DNA of 13,489 nt from JBDSTZ01 sp039927975 (lineage in GTDB: Bacteria > Pseudomonadota > Gammaproteobacteria > Burkholderiales > Burkholderiaceae_D): assembly GCA_039927975.1 (NCBI GenBank), contig JBDSTZ010000589.1:1-13489 (forward strand), read 5' to 3'. The position numbers and the translations under genes are program-made. This document shows positions 6,695 through 13,067 of this stretch, in pieces (the stretch's first letter is position 1; every line of letters begins with the position of its first letter). Under the pieces are notes generated by a model that ran no database searches, had not been told where the DNA came from, and saw only the letters and a program-made list of their open reading frames with translations.

Positions 6695-7141
6695 CTAGTT
6701 TTTGCGCTCGATGCCTTCGTTAGCTAGTTCGAGTACTTCGATGAACACTTCGTTCCCCTTGGCGTTCAAATCGCTCGGGTCATATTTGACCGGCCACGCT
6801 TCGCTGACGACGAAGCGGGTTTTGGTCTGGCCCTGTTCGTCCTGGACCTCGATGGTGACGGTCTTGCGCTGGTCGGCGATCTCGCCTTCCGACACCGCCT
6901 TGTGCCAGTTGAACAGGTCGAGCGAGTTGGCGCCGGTGGCCACGCCCGATTTGAGCGTGATGTTGCCGTACTTGGTCAAGCCGGACAGCTTGCGCACGTG
7001 CGGCGGGTCGTCGCCCTCGCGGTAGTCGACCGCGTCGATGGTGGTTTCGGCGATCGCCACCTCGGCAAAGCCGGCCTGCGGCAGGTTGCCGATGACGAGC
7101 TTGAAACGGAAATTACGTAGTGGATCCTTGTCCCTGGCCAT
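6695..7141 (-). CDS. Inner tail tube protein (Afp1-like, gp19 family), 148 aa
   Basis: This is the major inner-tube subunit, predicted to stack in hexameric rings within the sheath. Recognisable segments are MARDKDPLRNFRFKLVIGNL, then AGFAEVAIAETTIDAVDYRE, LTKYGNITLKSGV, LFNWHKAVSEGEIADQRKTV and EAWPVKYDPSDLNAKGNEVF, followed by IEVLELANEGIER. These match the phage T4-like/eCIS tube family along its whole length, and 148 residues is typical. It lies 12 nt after the sheath stop with an AGGAG ribosome-binding site. A sheath-tube pair expressed back-to-back is normal for high-copy structural subunits. Confidence 0.95.
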   Translation of the reverse strand: MARDKDPLRNFRFKLVIGNLPQAGFAEVAIAETTIDAVDYREGDDPPHVRKLSGLTKYGNITLKSGVATGANSLDLFNWHKAVSEGEIADQRKTVTIEVQDEQGQTKTRFVVSEAWPVKYDPSDLNAKGNEVFIEVLELANEGIERKN

Positions 7142-7153
7142 GGTCGGCTCCTG

Positions 7154-8710
7154 TTAGCGCTGCGCTTCGGCGGTATTCTGGAAAATACGGAAGATCACGA
7201 ATTCGGCCGGTCGCACGGGGGCGATGCCGATCTCGCAAATCAGGCGTCCGTTCATGATGTCGTCCTGCGTCATCGTGCTCTCGTTGCAGGTGATGAAGAA
7301 GGCCTGGGCCTCGGTGCGGCCGAACAGGGCGCCCAGGCGGTACTGGGTGCGCAGGAACAGGGTGACGGTGTCGGTCACGCGGGCCCACAGGCGCGGATCG
7401 TTCGGCTCGAAAACGACCCATTGGGTGCCTTCGTAGATCGAGCGTTCGAGGAAGATGAACAGGCGCCGCACGCTGACATACTTCCACAGCGCGTTCGACG
7501 ACAGGGTGCGCACACCCCAGACGCGGATGCCGCGCCCGGGGAAGCTGCGGGTGACGTTGACGCCTTTCGGATTGAGCAGGCCTTGCTGGCTGTCGTTGAT
7601 GTCGACCGCCAGTTCGAGCGCGCCGCGCAGGATTTCGTTGGCGGGCGCCTTGAAGACGCCGCGTTCGGAGTCGGTGCGGGCGTAGACGCCGAGCGCATGG
7701 CCACCGGGCGGCACCAGCTTGCGCGCGCCGGTCTGGGGATCCGAGACATAGATCCAGGGGAAGTAGAAGGCGGCGTACTGGGTGTCGGTGACGAGGGAGC
7801 GCGGCTCCAGCTTGGAGAGGTCGCCGACGGTCGCTTCGCTGTCGATGGCGGCAAAGCGAAAGCGCAGTTTTTCGCAGTGACTGACGATTTTTTTCGCCAC
7901 GTCGGTGCTGACCGCCGGCGCGTAGATCAGCGAGACGTCGCGGTAGGGGTCCTGTTCGAGAATCGCCAGGCCCTGTTCCTGGAGGCGCTTTTCAGCCGGC
8001 AGACCTTCGTAGTCGGCCGGTGTCAGGGCGGTGGCGTCCTCGTCGCCGTCCTTGTCCATCACCTGCGAACCCTTGGTGTGGCTGACGGCAGGGTCGGCGT
8101 CGGCAGCGCGTTCGACGGTGGCGAGCGCCGAACTGTCGAGCAGGCGCTTGGCGAAGTAGTCGGGCGAACTTTCGTCGATGACCAGGTCGTCGAAGTCCTC
8201 GACCAGGACGGGGCGCGGCAGGGTGGCCTTGCCGGCCTCGGTGAACGGGTCGAACGGGTGGGCGTCGGCCGGCAGCGTGTTCCAGTAGGCCAGGCGCAGG
8301 CGGAAACCGACCGGCTTGAGGTCGGCGCCGTCGCGCTTCAAGGTCGAACTGTCGTCGATGCGGACCCAGACCCGCTTGCCCCAGGCGCCGGCGCCAACCG
8401 CGCGCACGAGGTACGTGCCGATGGTAGTGCTGGCGGGGGTGGATTTGGGCGGGACGATGCGGCTGACGAACAAGCGCCGTCCGCCGTTTTCAAAGAAGCC
8501 GCTGACGGCGTAAGGCATGTATTTGCCGTTGCCGAACACACCGCCGAACCAGCGCTGGAAGTCCTTGTAGCTGGTCACCAGGCGCGGCCTGATCGGCCCG
8601 CGTTCGGTCTCGCCCAGGAAGGCGGAGGTACTGGTCGGCACCCCCTCGATCGGACGCGGGCCGCGTTCGATCTCCTCGATGTAGACGCCGGGAGTGAGGT
8701 ATTCGGGCAT
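7154..8710 (-). CDS. Contractile tail sheath protein (Afp2-4-like), 518 aa
   Basis: This is the contractile outer sheath. The N-terminus MPEYLTPGVYIEEIERGPRP followed by VPTSTSAFLGETERGP is the classic sheath opening. KDFQRWFGG and the YAVSGFFENGGRRLFVSRI block follow. A mid-region from about residue 140 to 260 contains the variable surface domain, including an acidic stretch (MDKDGDEDATALTPADYEG). The C-terminal subtilisin-like/handshake domain includes NPKGVNVTRSFPGRGIRVWG, RRLFIFLERSIYEGTQWVVF and EPNDPRLWARV, and ends with an ECIS-typical ICEIGIAPVRPAEFVIFRI. Only one sheath gene is present, whereas Afp and PVC have several. It is preceded by a 68-nt gap, the largest inside the operon, and an AAGGAAAG ribosome-binding site. 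I could not identify a convincing internal promoter there. Confidence 0.96.
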   Translation of the reverse strand: MPEYLTPGVYIEEIERGPRPIEGVPTSTSAFLGETERGPIRPRLVTSYKDFQRWFGGVFGNGKYMPYAVSGFFENGGRRLFVSRIVPPKSTPASTTIGTYLVRAVGAGAWGKRVWVRIDDSSTLKRDGADLKPVGFRLRLAYWNTLPADAHPFDPFTEAGKATLPRPVLVEDFDDLVIDESSPDYFAKRLLDSSALATVERAADADPAVSHTKGSQVMDKDGDEDATALTPADYEGLPAEKRLQEQGLAILEQDPYRDVSLIYAPAVSTDVAKKIVSHCEKLRFRFAAIDSEATVGDLSKLEPRSLVTDTQYAAFYFPWIYVSDPQTGARKLVPPGGHALGVYARTDSERGVFKAPANEILRGALELAVDINDSQQGLLNPKGVNVTRSFPGRGIRVWGVRTLSSNALWKYVSVRRLFIFLERSIYEGTQWVVFEPNDPRLWARVTDTVTLFLRTQYRLGALFGRTEAQAFFITCNESTMTQDDIMNGRLICEIGIAPVRPAEFVIFRIFQNTAEAQR

Positions 8711-8778
8711 GGCGGCTTTCCTTTCTGATTGAGGGTGAGGCTATCGGTCGGGCTGCAAGATGGTTTGGTCAGCTCATG

Positions 8779-9456
8779 TCAAGTCATGTCGGCCCAGGCG
8801 AGCGCGCCGGCCAGGTCGTGCTGGACGCCCTGGCGCAGCGTGAACTGTGGCGAGTGGCGGATGCCGAGGCCGGGCCGGCGGGCGCCAATCCGCAGTTCGA
8901 GCGCGCCCTTGCTGTCGTGCGGGATCTGGTCGGGCGCGGTCAGGCGCAGGAAGGCGGTGAATTCGCCGCCGCTCGCACTGCGGGTGAAGGTGCGCGCGCT
9001 CAGCTCGCGCCAGGCGCTGGCGTCGTCCTGCCACTCGAGCCAGAGCTCGGCGTCGAGCACCGGTGCGGCGCCGGGCGCGGCGCTTTCGAGCAGGCGGCCG
9101 CGCACCAGGGTCACGCCGTCGGCGAAGCGGTAGCCGCGCCGGGGGCGCAGCCAGATGCGCAACAGGCGGTCGGTGGCGGGCAGCAGGATGGCCGGCAGCG
9201 GCGGCGCGGCGATGTCTTCGCGGTCGTACGGCAGCGTGCCCGGTTCGACGATCACGCGCAGGGGCCGCAGCGGTCCGCTGAGCAGCCAGATGAAACGCCC
9301 GCCGGCGTTGAGGAAGGGCGGCGGCGCCAGTGGGGGTGCGCTCAGCTGGACGGTGCGGGTGACCGGTTCGAGCGTGACGGCGTCGAGCAGTTCGACCGCC
9401 AGAAGCACGCTGCGGGTGTAGGCGGTTTCGACGCCGGACAGGGTGAGATCAGCCAT
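8779..9456 (-). CDS. Accessory protein with two beta-sandwich (carboxypeptidase-regulatory-like) segments, 225 aa
   Basis: No named family is certain. The first half (SVLLAVELLDAVTLEPVTRT, then FLNAGGRFIWLLSGPLRPLR and VIVEPGTLPYDRED) reads like a transthyretin-like fold with the 'V-D-A-V-T-x-E-P-V' and 'N-A-G-G-R-F-x-W' turns. The second half (FADGVTLVRGRLLESAAPGA, then GGEFTAFLRLTAPDQIPHDS) has the 'V-x-G-R-L...G-E-F' pattern of carboxypeptidase-regulatory-like domains. There is no signal peptide or membrane segment. The ATG at 9456 overlaps the end of the DUF4255 gene by 8 nt and has a GAGGCG ribosome-binding site. It lies between the cap gene and the sheath gene, so a role at the distal tail end or in particle anchoring is possible (inference). 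It has no counterpart that I know of in the classic Afp/PVC order. Confidence 0.75.
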   Translation of the reverse strand: MADLTLSGVETAYTRSVLLAVELLDAVTLEPVTRTVQLSAPPLAPPPFLNAGGRFIWLLSGPLRPLRVIVEPGTLPYDREDIAAPPLPAILLPATDRLLRIWLRPRRGYRFADGVTLVRGRLLESAAPGAAPVLDAELWLEWQDDASAWRELSARTFTRSASGGEFTAFLRLTAPDQIPHDSKGALELRIGARRPGLGIRHSPQFTLRQGVQHDLAGALAWADMT

Positions 9457-10027
9457 GTTCGCCTCGCGGACGCTGGCCGAAGCGCGGCGCGTCTTGCAGC
9501 ACTTCCTTCGACGCCAGCGGTGTCTGGAGCGGATCGACCCATACCGGGGTGGCCAGGTAGGCCACCGAGGTGCGGTAGTTCACGGTCGGGAACAACGCCC
9601 AGATACGGCTGATCTCCTCGGTCGACAGTGGTTCCATCGACAGGCGCACGGGGTCGGGCGCGACTTCGGCGCCGGCCAGCAGCGGGCCGTCGTTGAGGGC
9701 CTGGACGGCGATGCCGAGCACGTGCAGCAGCTTGTCGTCGCGGCCGTCGCTGTTGCCGACGGTGAGCAGGAAGTACAGGTCGAGCGGCAAGGCGTTGGCG
9801 TAGACGATGGGCGGGCCGTCCAGCGCCGGGGCGATGCGGTGTTCGCAATTGCGCAGGGTGGCGCTTGGCACCATCCGGTACAGCATCAGGATCAGGGCGG
9901 CGCCGCGCGCGTCGGCGTCGTCGAGCGGACCGATGAAGACGGAACCGGGCTGCTTGCCGGCGACGAGGGCGGCGCGCAGACGCTCGGCGAGGGCGACGGT
10001 GGTGCGCATGATGGCGTCGGCGCTCAT
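9449..10027 (-). CDS. DUF4255 tail terminator/cap protein (Afp16/Pvc16-like), 192 aa
   Basis: This protein matches the DUF4255 (Pvc16 N-terminal) family, structurally related to the phage gp15-type tail terminator that caps the finished tube and sheath. Diagnostic features are the N-terminal helix (IMRTTVALAERLRAAL), 'ALILMLYRMVPSATLRNCEH', 'ALPLDLYFLLTVGNSDGRDD', 'KLLHVLGIAVQALNDGPLLA' and 'LFPTVNYRTSVAYLATPVWV'. At 192 residues it is essentially just the DUF4255 domain, shorter than Afp16 as I recall it. Its start overlaps the ATPase stop as ATGA (10024-10027), so the Afp15 and Afp16 equivalents are translationally coupled. Confidence 0.9.
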   Translation of the reverse strand: MSADAIMRTTVALAERLRAALVAGKQPGSVFIGPLDDADARGAALILMLYRMVPSATLRNCEHRIAPALDGPPIVYANALPLDLYFLLTVGNSDGRDDKLLHVLGIAVQALNDGPLLAGAEVAPDPVRLSMEPLSTEEISRIWALFPTVNYRTSVAYLATPVWVDPLQTPLASKEVLQDAPRFGQRPRGEHG

Positions 10028-12396
10028 GCGGCTTGCTCCAGTACGCGCAAGTCGACCGCCGGCAGACCGAGCTTGGTCAATTCGGCGTTCATGGAGCGCT
10101 GTAATTGCAGCATGCCGATCATCGATCCGGCGGCGGCGGCGGCGAAGGCGGCGCGCACGCTGATCTGGCGGATATGCCCGCCGGTGAGCTCGGCCTGGCG
10201 GGCCAGCAGGGCGAAGTCGCGCTCCTGCAGGTTGTGGGTATGCGGCGGCAGGCAGCGGCGCCAGATTTCGGCGCGCGCGCGCGCGTCGGGACGCGGAAAG
10301 TCAAGCACGAAGCGCAGGCGGCGCACGAAGGCCTGGTCGATATTCTGGCGAATATTGCTGGTCAGGATGGCCAGGCCTTCGAAGTTTTCCATGCGCTGCA
10401 GCAGATAGGCCACTTCGATGTTGGCATAGCGGTCGTGGGCGTCCTTGACCTCGCTGCGTTTGCCGAGCAGGGCGTCGGCTTCGTCGATCAGCAGCGCGGC
10501 GCCGCAGCGCTGGGCGTCGGCGAACACGGCGTCGATATTACGCTCGGTCTCGCCGATGTATTTGCTGACCACGCGCGAGAGGTCGAGCGTGAACAGGTCG
10601 ATTCCCAGTTCGCTGGCGATGGCGTGGGCGGCCATGGTCTTGCCGGTGCCGCTGGCGCCATGGAAGAGGGCGGCGACGCCGCGGCCGTAGGGCAGGCGTT
10701 CGCCGAAACCCCAGGCGCCGAAGACCTGGGCGGCGAGTCTGACATTGCTGACAATTTCGTCGAGCTGGCTGCGGCGGTCGTCTGGCACCACCACGTCACC
10801 GAGCTGGAAACAGGGCGTGACGCGCTGGGCCAGTTGTGACAGGCGCTGGGAGGCGGTAGTGCGGCAGGCTGCGCGCAAATGCTGGAGCTGGCGCGCGGCG
10901 CTGTCACCGGGTCTGGCGCTGGCGCGGGCAAGACGGCTGGCGCGCGACATGCCGTCGATGTCGAGCGGGAAGGCCAGGCCGAGCGGCGCGGTGGCGTCGT
11001 CGTCGAGCGAAAAGCCGGCCTGCGCGGCGGCGGCATGTGCCAGCGCGACGCGGCTCGCGGCATCGGCGTCGGGGCGCTCGATCAACTCGGCCTCCTGGTC
11101 GCCCAGCGCGCGGACTACCGCGCCGGGATTGGCGGCGATGATGGCCAGCGCAGGCAGCGCGGGGGCGAGCGCAGCGCACAGCGCCGGCAGCGATTCCTCG
11201 GCGCTGCCGTCGGTGACGTCCAGTACCAGCGGCCGACCGCTCAGGCGCGACCAGCGGGCGGCGCGCAGCGCGGTTTCCTCGGTGTCAAGCGGGTCGCCGA
11301 CGGGCAGGCGCGCGAGGTCAAGGCGCAGCGGCGCCAGGCCGCTGGCGTCGGCGCCGAGTTCGAGCAGGGCGCGCCAGCTTGCCAGGTCGGCGCCGGCGAG
11401 CACCAGCCAGTTGGCAGAGCCGCCGGCGGACAGCTTGGCCGCGAGTTCGCTTGCGAGCGCAAGGTCGGCGGCGCCGGATAGCAGGGCGGCGCCTGGCCAT
11501 GGCATTGGACGCAGCACGCGGCGCAGGCGCGCGTCGGCGCCGAGGGCGTCGTGGGCGCCGAACACCCAGCCGACGATGGCGGGGTCGAGCTGCAGCGGGT
11601 CTTGCGGCGGCGGCAGGGCGGCGCCGCTGTCGAACAGGCGCCAGCGCACCAGCTGGTTCGACTCGGCCAGGCGGCGCCGCACGGCGGCCGGTTCGCCCAG
11701 CATGGCGGCAAACAGGGGCAGGGTGCCGGCGCGGCGGCCAAGATCGTCGAGCAGAAAGCCGATGCATTTCTGGTAGCGCGGATCGCATTCGGGCGCCAGC
11801 GCGAGCAGCAGCAGCTTCCATTCGAGCAGGTCGAGGTCGAGGCAGCGATACAGCGCGGCCAGCGGTTCGGTGGCGGGATCGGCGGCGGCCAGGGCGGCGC
11901 CGAGGGCGGCTTCGCGGCGACGCAGGTCGAGGTCGGGTGCGAGGCGGGCGGCGCTAGGACCGCTGCCGAGCGCCTGCTGCAAGGTGGCGGCGGTCAGACT
12001 CAGGCCGGGGATGTCGTCGGCGCCGCCGGACTGCTGGCCCACTGCGGCAGCCAAGGTGGCGTGGATCCATGCCAGTGCCGCCGTGAGCAGGGGGCGGGCG
12101 TTGCCGCCGCCGGAACGCATCAGCAGGCGGGCGTCGCGATCGCGCGGCAGCTTGTCCTGGCGGCGCGCGAGTTCGACTGCGGTGCTGAGCAGGGTGTCCA
12201 GGCCGACGCCGCTGGCATCGAACTGGATCATGTCGTCGACCAGGGTCACGCGGACCACCACGATGGAGGGATAGTCGCGCAGCCAGCCGAGCGAATGGGC
12301 GTCGCGGTTGGCCGCCTTGCCGATCAGGACCACGGCGCATGCCTGGTCGGGGTGGAGTTCGGCCAGGATAGCGCGCACCTCGTGGGTGGCCAGCAC
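10024..12396 (-). CDS. AAA+ ATPase of eCIS (Afp15-like), 790-codon frame after an in-frame amber
   Basis: This is the large eCIS ATPase, thought to act in particle assembly or disassembly. Numbering from the GTG at 12396: residues 1-70 are the remainder of a receiver-like alpha/beta domain. About 180-290 look like the winged-helix segment found in this family (LLEWKLLLLALAPECDPRYQ, then CIGFLLDDLGRR). About 290-480 look like a degenerate NTPase fold without Walker motifs. Residues 540-790 are a canonical AAA+ core with Walker A GASGTGKT (580-587), the YIGETERNID block, Walker B ALLIDEAD (634-641), sensor-1 ILTSN, an arginine-rich RRLRF and sensor-2 GGHIRQ. The frame continues upstream without a gap through a TAG (12399-12397) to an ATG at 12504, so GTG 12396 is probably not the ancestral start. 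No good ribosome-binding site precedes it. The AAA+ core is intact; whether a functional protein is made depends on reinitiation or readthrough. Confidence 0.88.
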   Translation of the reverse strand: MLATHEVRAILAELHPDQACAVVLIGKAANRDAHSLGWLRDYPSIVVVRVTLVDDMIQFDASGVGLDTLLSTAVELARRQDKLPRDRDARLLMRSGGGNARPLLTAALAWIHATLAAAVGQQSGGADDIPGLSLTAATLQQALGSGPSAARLAPDLDLRRREAALGAALAAADPATEPLAALYRCLDLDLLEWKLLLLALAPECDPRYQKCIGFLLDDLGRRAGTLPLFAAMLGEPAAVRRRLAESNQLVRWRLFDSGAALPPPQDPLQLDPAIVGWVFGAHDALGADARLRRVLRPMPWPGAALLSGAADLALASELAAKLSAGGSANWLVLAGADLASWRALLELGADASGLAPLRLDLARLPVGDPLDTEETALRAARWSRLSGRPLVLDVTDGSAEESLPALCAALAPALPALAIIAANPGAVVRALGDQEAELIERPDADAASRVALAHAAAAQAGFSLDDDATAPLGLAFPLDIDGMSRASRLARASARPGDSAARQLQHLRAACRTTASQRLSQLAQRVTPCFQLGDVVVPDDRRSQLDEIVSNVRLAAQVFGAWGFGERLPYGRGVAALFHGASGTGKTMAAHAIASELGIDLFTLDLSRVVSKYIGETERNIDAVFADAQRCGAALLIDEADALLGKRSEVKDAHDRYANIEVAYLLQRMENFEGLAILTSNIRQNIDQAFVRRLRFVLDFPRPDARARAEIWRRCLPPHTHNLQERDFALLARQAELTGGHIRQISVRAAFAAAAAGSMIGMLQLQRSMNAELTKLGLPAVDLRVLEQAA

Positions 12397-12504
12397 CTAC
12401 TGGTGCGCCAGGTGCACGTCCGCCCGTTCCATGACCGCCGCAACCACGCCCTCGGTGACGAGATCCGGTTCGGTTGCGGCGACAAGGATGCTGATCGTGC
12501 TCAT
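12397..12504 (-). pseudogene. Severed N-terminal 35 codons of the eCIS ATPase, ended by in-frame TAG
   Basis: The ATG at 12504 opens MSTISILVAATEPDLVTEGV followed by VAAVMERADVHLAHQ, then TAG at 12399-12397. The next codon, GTG 12396, is in the same frame as the long ATPase reading. The fragment supplies strand 1 (ISILVAA), helix 1 (EPDLVTEGVVAAVMERAD) and strand 2 (VHLA) of a response-regulator-like fold. The next elements (VRAILAELHPDQACAVVLIG) lie after the stop. The split domain argues for one ancestral gene of 826 codons interrupted by a nonsense change. A single CAG-to-TAG transition would explain it and would restore Gln-Gln. The stretch is too short to be a stand-alone gene. A sequencing or assembly error cannot be excluded. 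Confidence 0.75.
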
Positions 12505-12665
12505 AGGGCTGCTCGGTGCGTGGGCATTGGTACAATTATCGGGAATGCAAGTCGCGGGCGCATCCGGCGCGAGGGTGTAGTTCGGATCTGGTCCGGGGAT
12601 GGGCCGGGATGTAGATCTCCGCCCACACCGGCGCGCCCGATCAAACAATAAAAGGTGAATCGAAT
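12505..12665. promoter_or_regulatory. Divergent intergenic region between eCIS operon and mmcQ-like gene
   Basis: This 161-bp segment separates the two divergent units. On the plus strand, TTGGTACAAT at 12527-12536 fits an extended -10 (TGn before TACAAT) with no clear -35. On the minus strand the overlapping bases 12540-12535 read GATAAT, a five-of-six match to a -10 and again without a good -35. The two candidate -10 elements overlap on opposite strands. No strong operator palindrome or terminator is visible. The plus-strand leader would be about 120 nt. Confidence 0.35.
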
Positions 12666-13025
12666 ATGAATGTGGCGGCCGTCAAAGCCCACTGCCTGCG
12701 CTATGCCGGCGCGGGCGATCATTTGTCCGGGGCGCCGTCGAACGTGCTTAGCTATTCGGTGGGCGCGAAGACCTTTGCCTACTTCAAGACCAGCGAGCCG
12801 GAAAAGTGGCGCTTCAGCGTGCGCACCACGCCCGATCGCTTCCTGGAACTGACCGATATGCCGGGCGTGAAGCCGGCGCGCTACATGGGGCGCTTTCACT
12901 GGATCACGATCGTCGATGTGCGCAGCTTTCCGCAGGAATATCTGCTCGAATTGATCGACTGGTCGTACGCAAAGGCCTTGCAGGGCTTGTCGAAACGCGA
13001 GCGCCTCGCCATTGGCGGCAGCTGA
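12666..13025 (+). CDS. MmcQ/YjbR-family protein, 119 aa
   Basis: This is a small CyaY-like-fold protein of the MmcQ/YjbR family, often annotated as DNA-binding but of poorly defined role. The sequence contains MNVAAVKAHCLRYAGAGD, then VLSYSVGAKTFAYFKTSEPE, KWRFSVRTTPDRFLELTDMP and GVKPARYMGRFHWITIVD. It ends with the conserved C-terminal helix ELIDWSYAKALQGLSKRER. The 'VGAKTFAYF' strand, the 'F-L-E-L-T-D-x-P-G-V-x-P-A-x-Y' loop and the 'W-I-T-I' strand are family hallmarks. Length is normal. AAGGTGA lies about 8 nt before the ATG. It is transcribed away from the eCIS operon and is probably ordinary chromosomal flank rather than part of the system. Confidence 0.9.
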   Translation: MNVAAVKAHCLRYAGAGDHLSGAPSNVLSYSVGAKTFAYFKTSEPEKWRFSVRTTPDRFLELTDMPGVKPARYMGRFHWITIVDVRSFPQEYLLELIDWSYAKALQGLSKRERLAIGGS

Positions 13026-13038
13026 AATTTGGTACACT
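13011..13038 (+). promoter_or_regulatory. Candidate sigma-70 promoter for the DUF455 gene
   Basis: TTGGCG (13011-13016, four of six to TTGACA), a 16-bp spacer and TACACT (13033-13038) preceded by an extended -10 TGG (13030-13032) lie just upstream of the ATG at 13068. The element overlaps the end of the mmcQ-like gene, which would give the DUF455 gene its own short leader. The same TGGTACAmT pattern occurs at 12528-12536. Confidence 0.4.
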
Positions 13039-13067
13039 GCCTGCCTTTTCCGCTTTAGACGATCCCG

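Noticed and set aside
7421..8728. Plus-strand open frame of 435 codons
   Set aside because: Mirror of the sheath gene, with no family motifs and no sensible ribosome-binding site.
8774..8791. Short direct repeat TCATGTC at the end of the accessory gene
   Set aside because: Seven bases duplicated once around a stop codon. Too short to indicate a target-site duplication, and no insertion is present.
10130..10155. CGG trinucleotide run resembling a microsatellite
   Set aside because: It encodes the Ala-rich stretch near the ATPase C-terminus. Only about five units; ordinary in GC-rich coding DNA.
10265..10280. Alternating GC run (Z-DNA-prone)
   Set aside because: It encodes the ARARA segment of the ATPase and is explained by codon bias. 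Nothing else supports a special role.
1..12504. P2- or Mu-like prophage, or T6SS, instead of eCIS
   Set aside because: No capsid, terminase, integrase, lysis or TssJLM-type genes are seen. The AAA+ ATPase, DUF4255 cap, two tube paralogs and LysM tube adaptor are the eCIS combination.
11551..12651. Plus-strand open frame of 366 codons crossing the ATPase start and the intergenic region
   Set aside because: Low-complexity Gln/Gly/Ala-rich shadow of the ATPase; it would also conflict with the promoter region.
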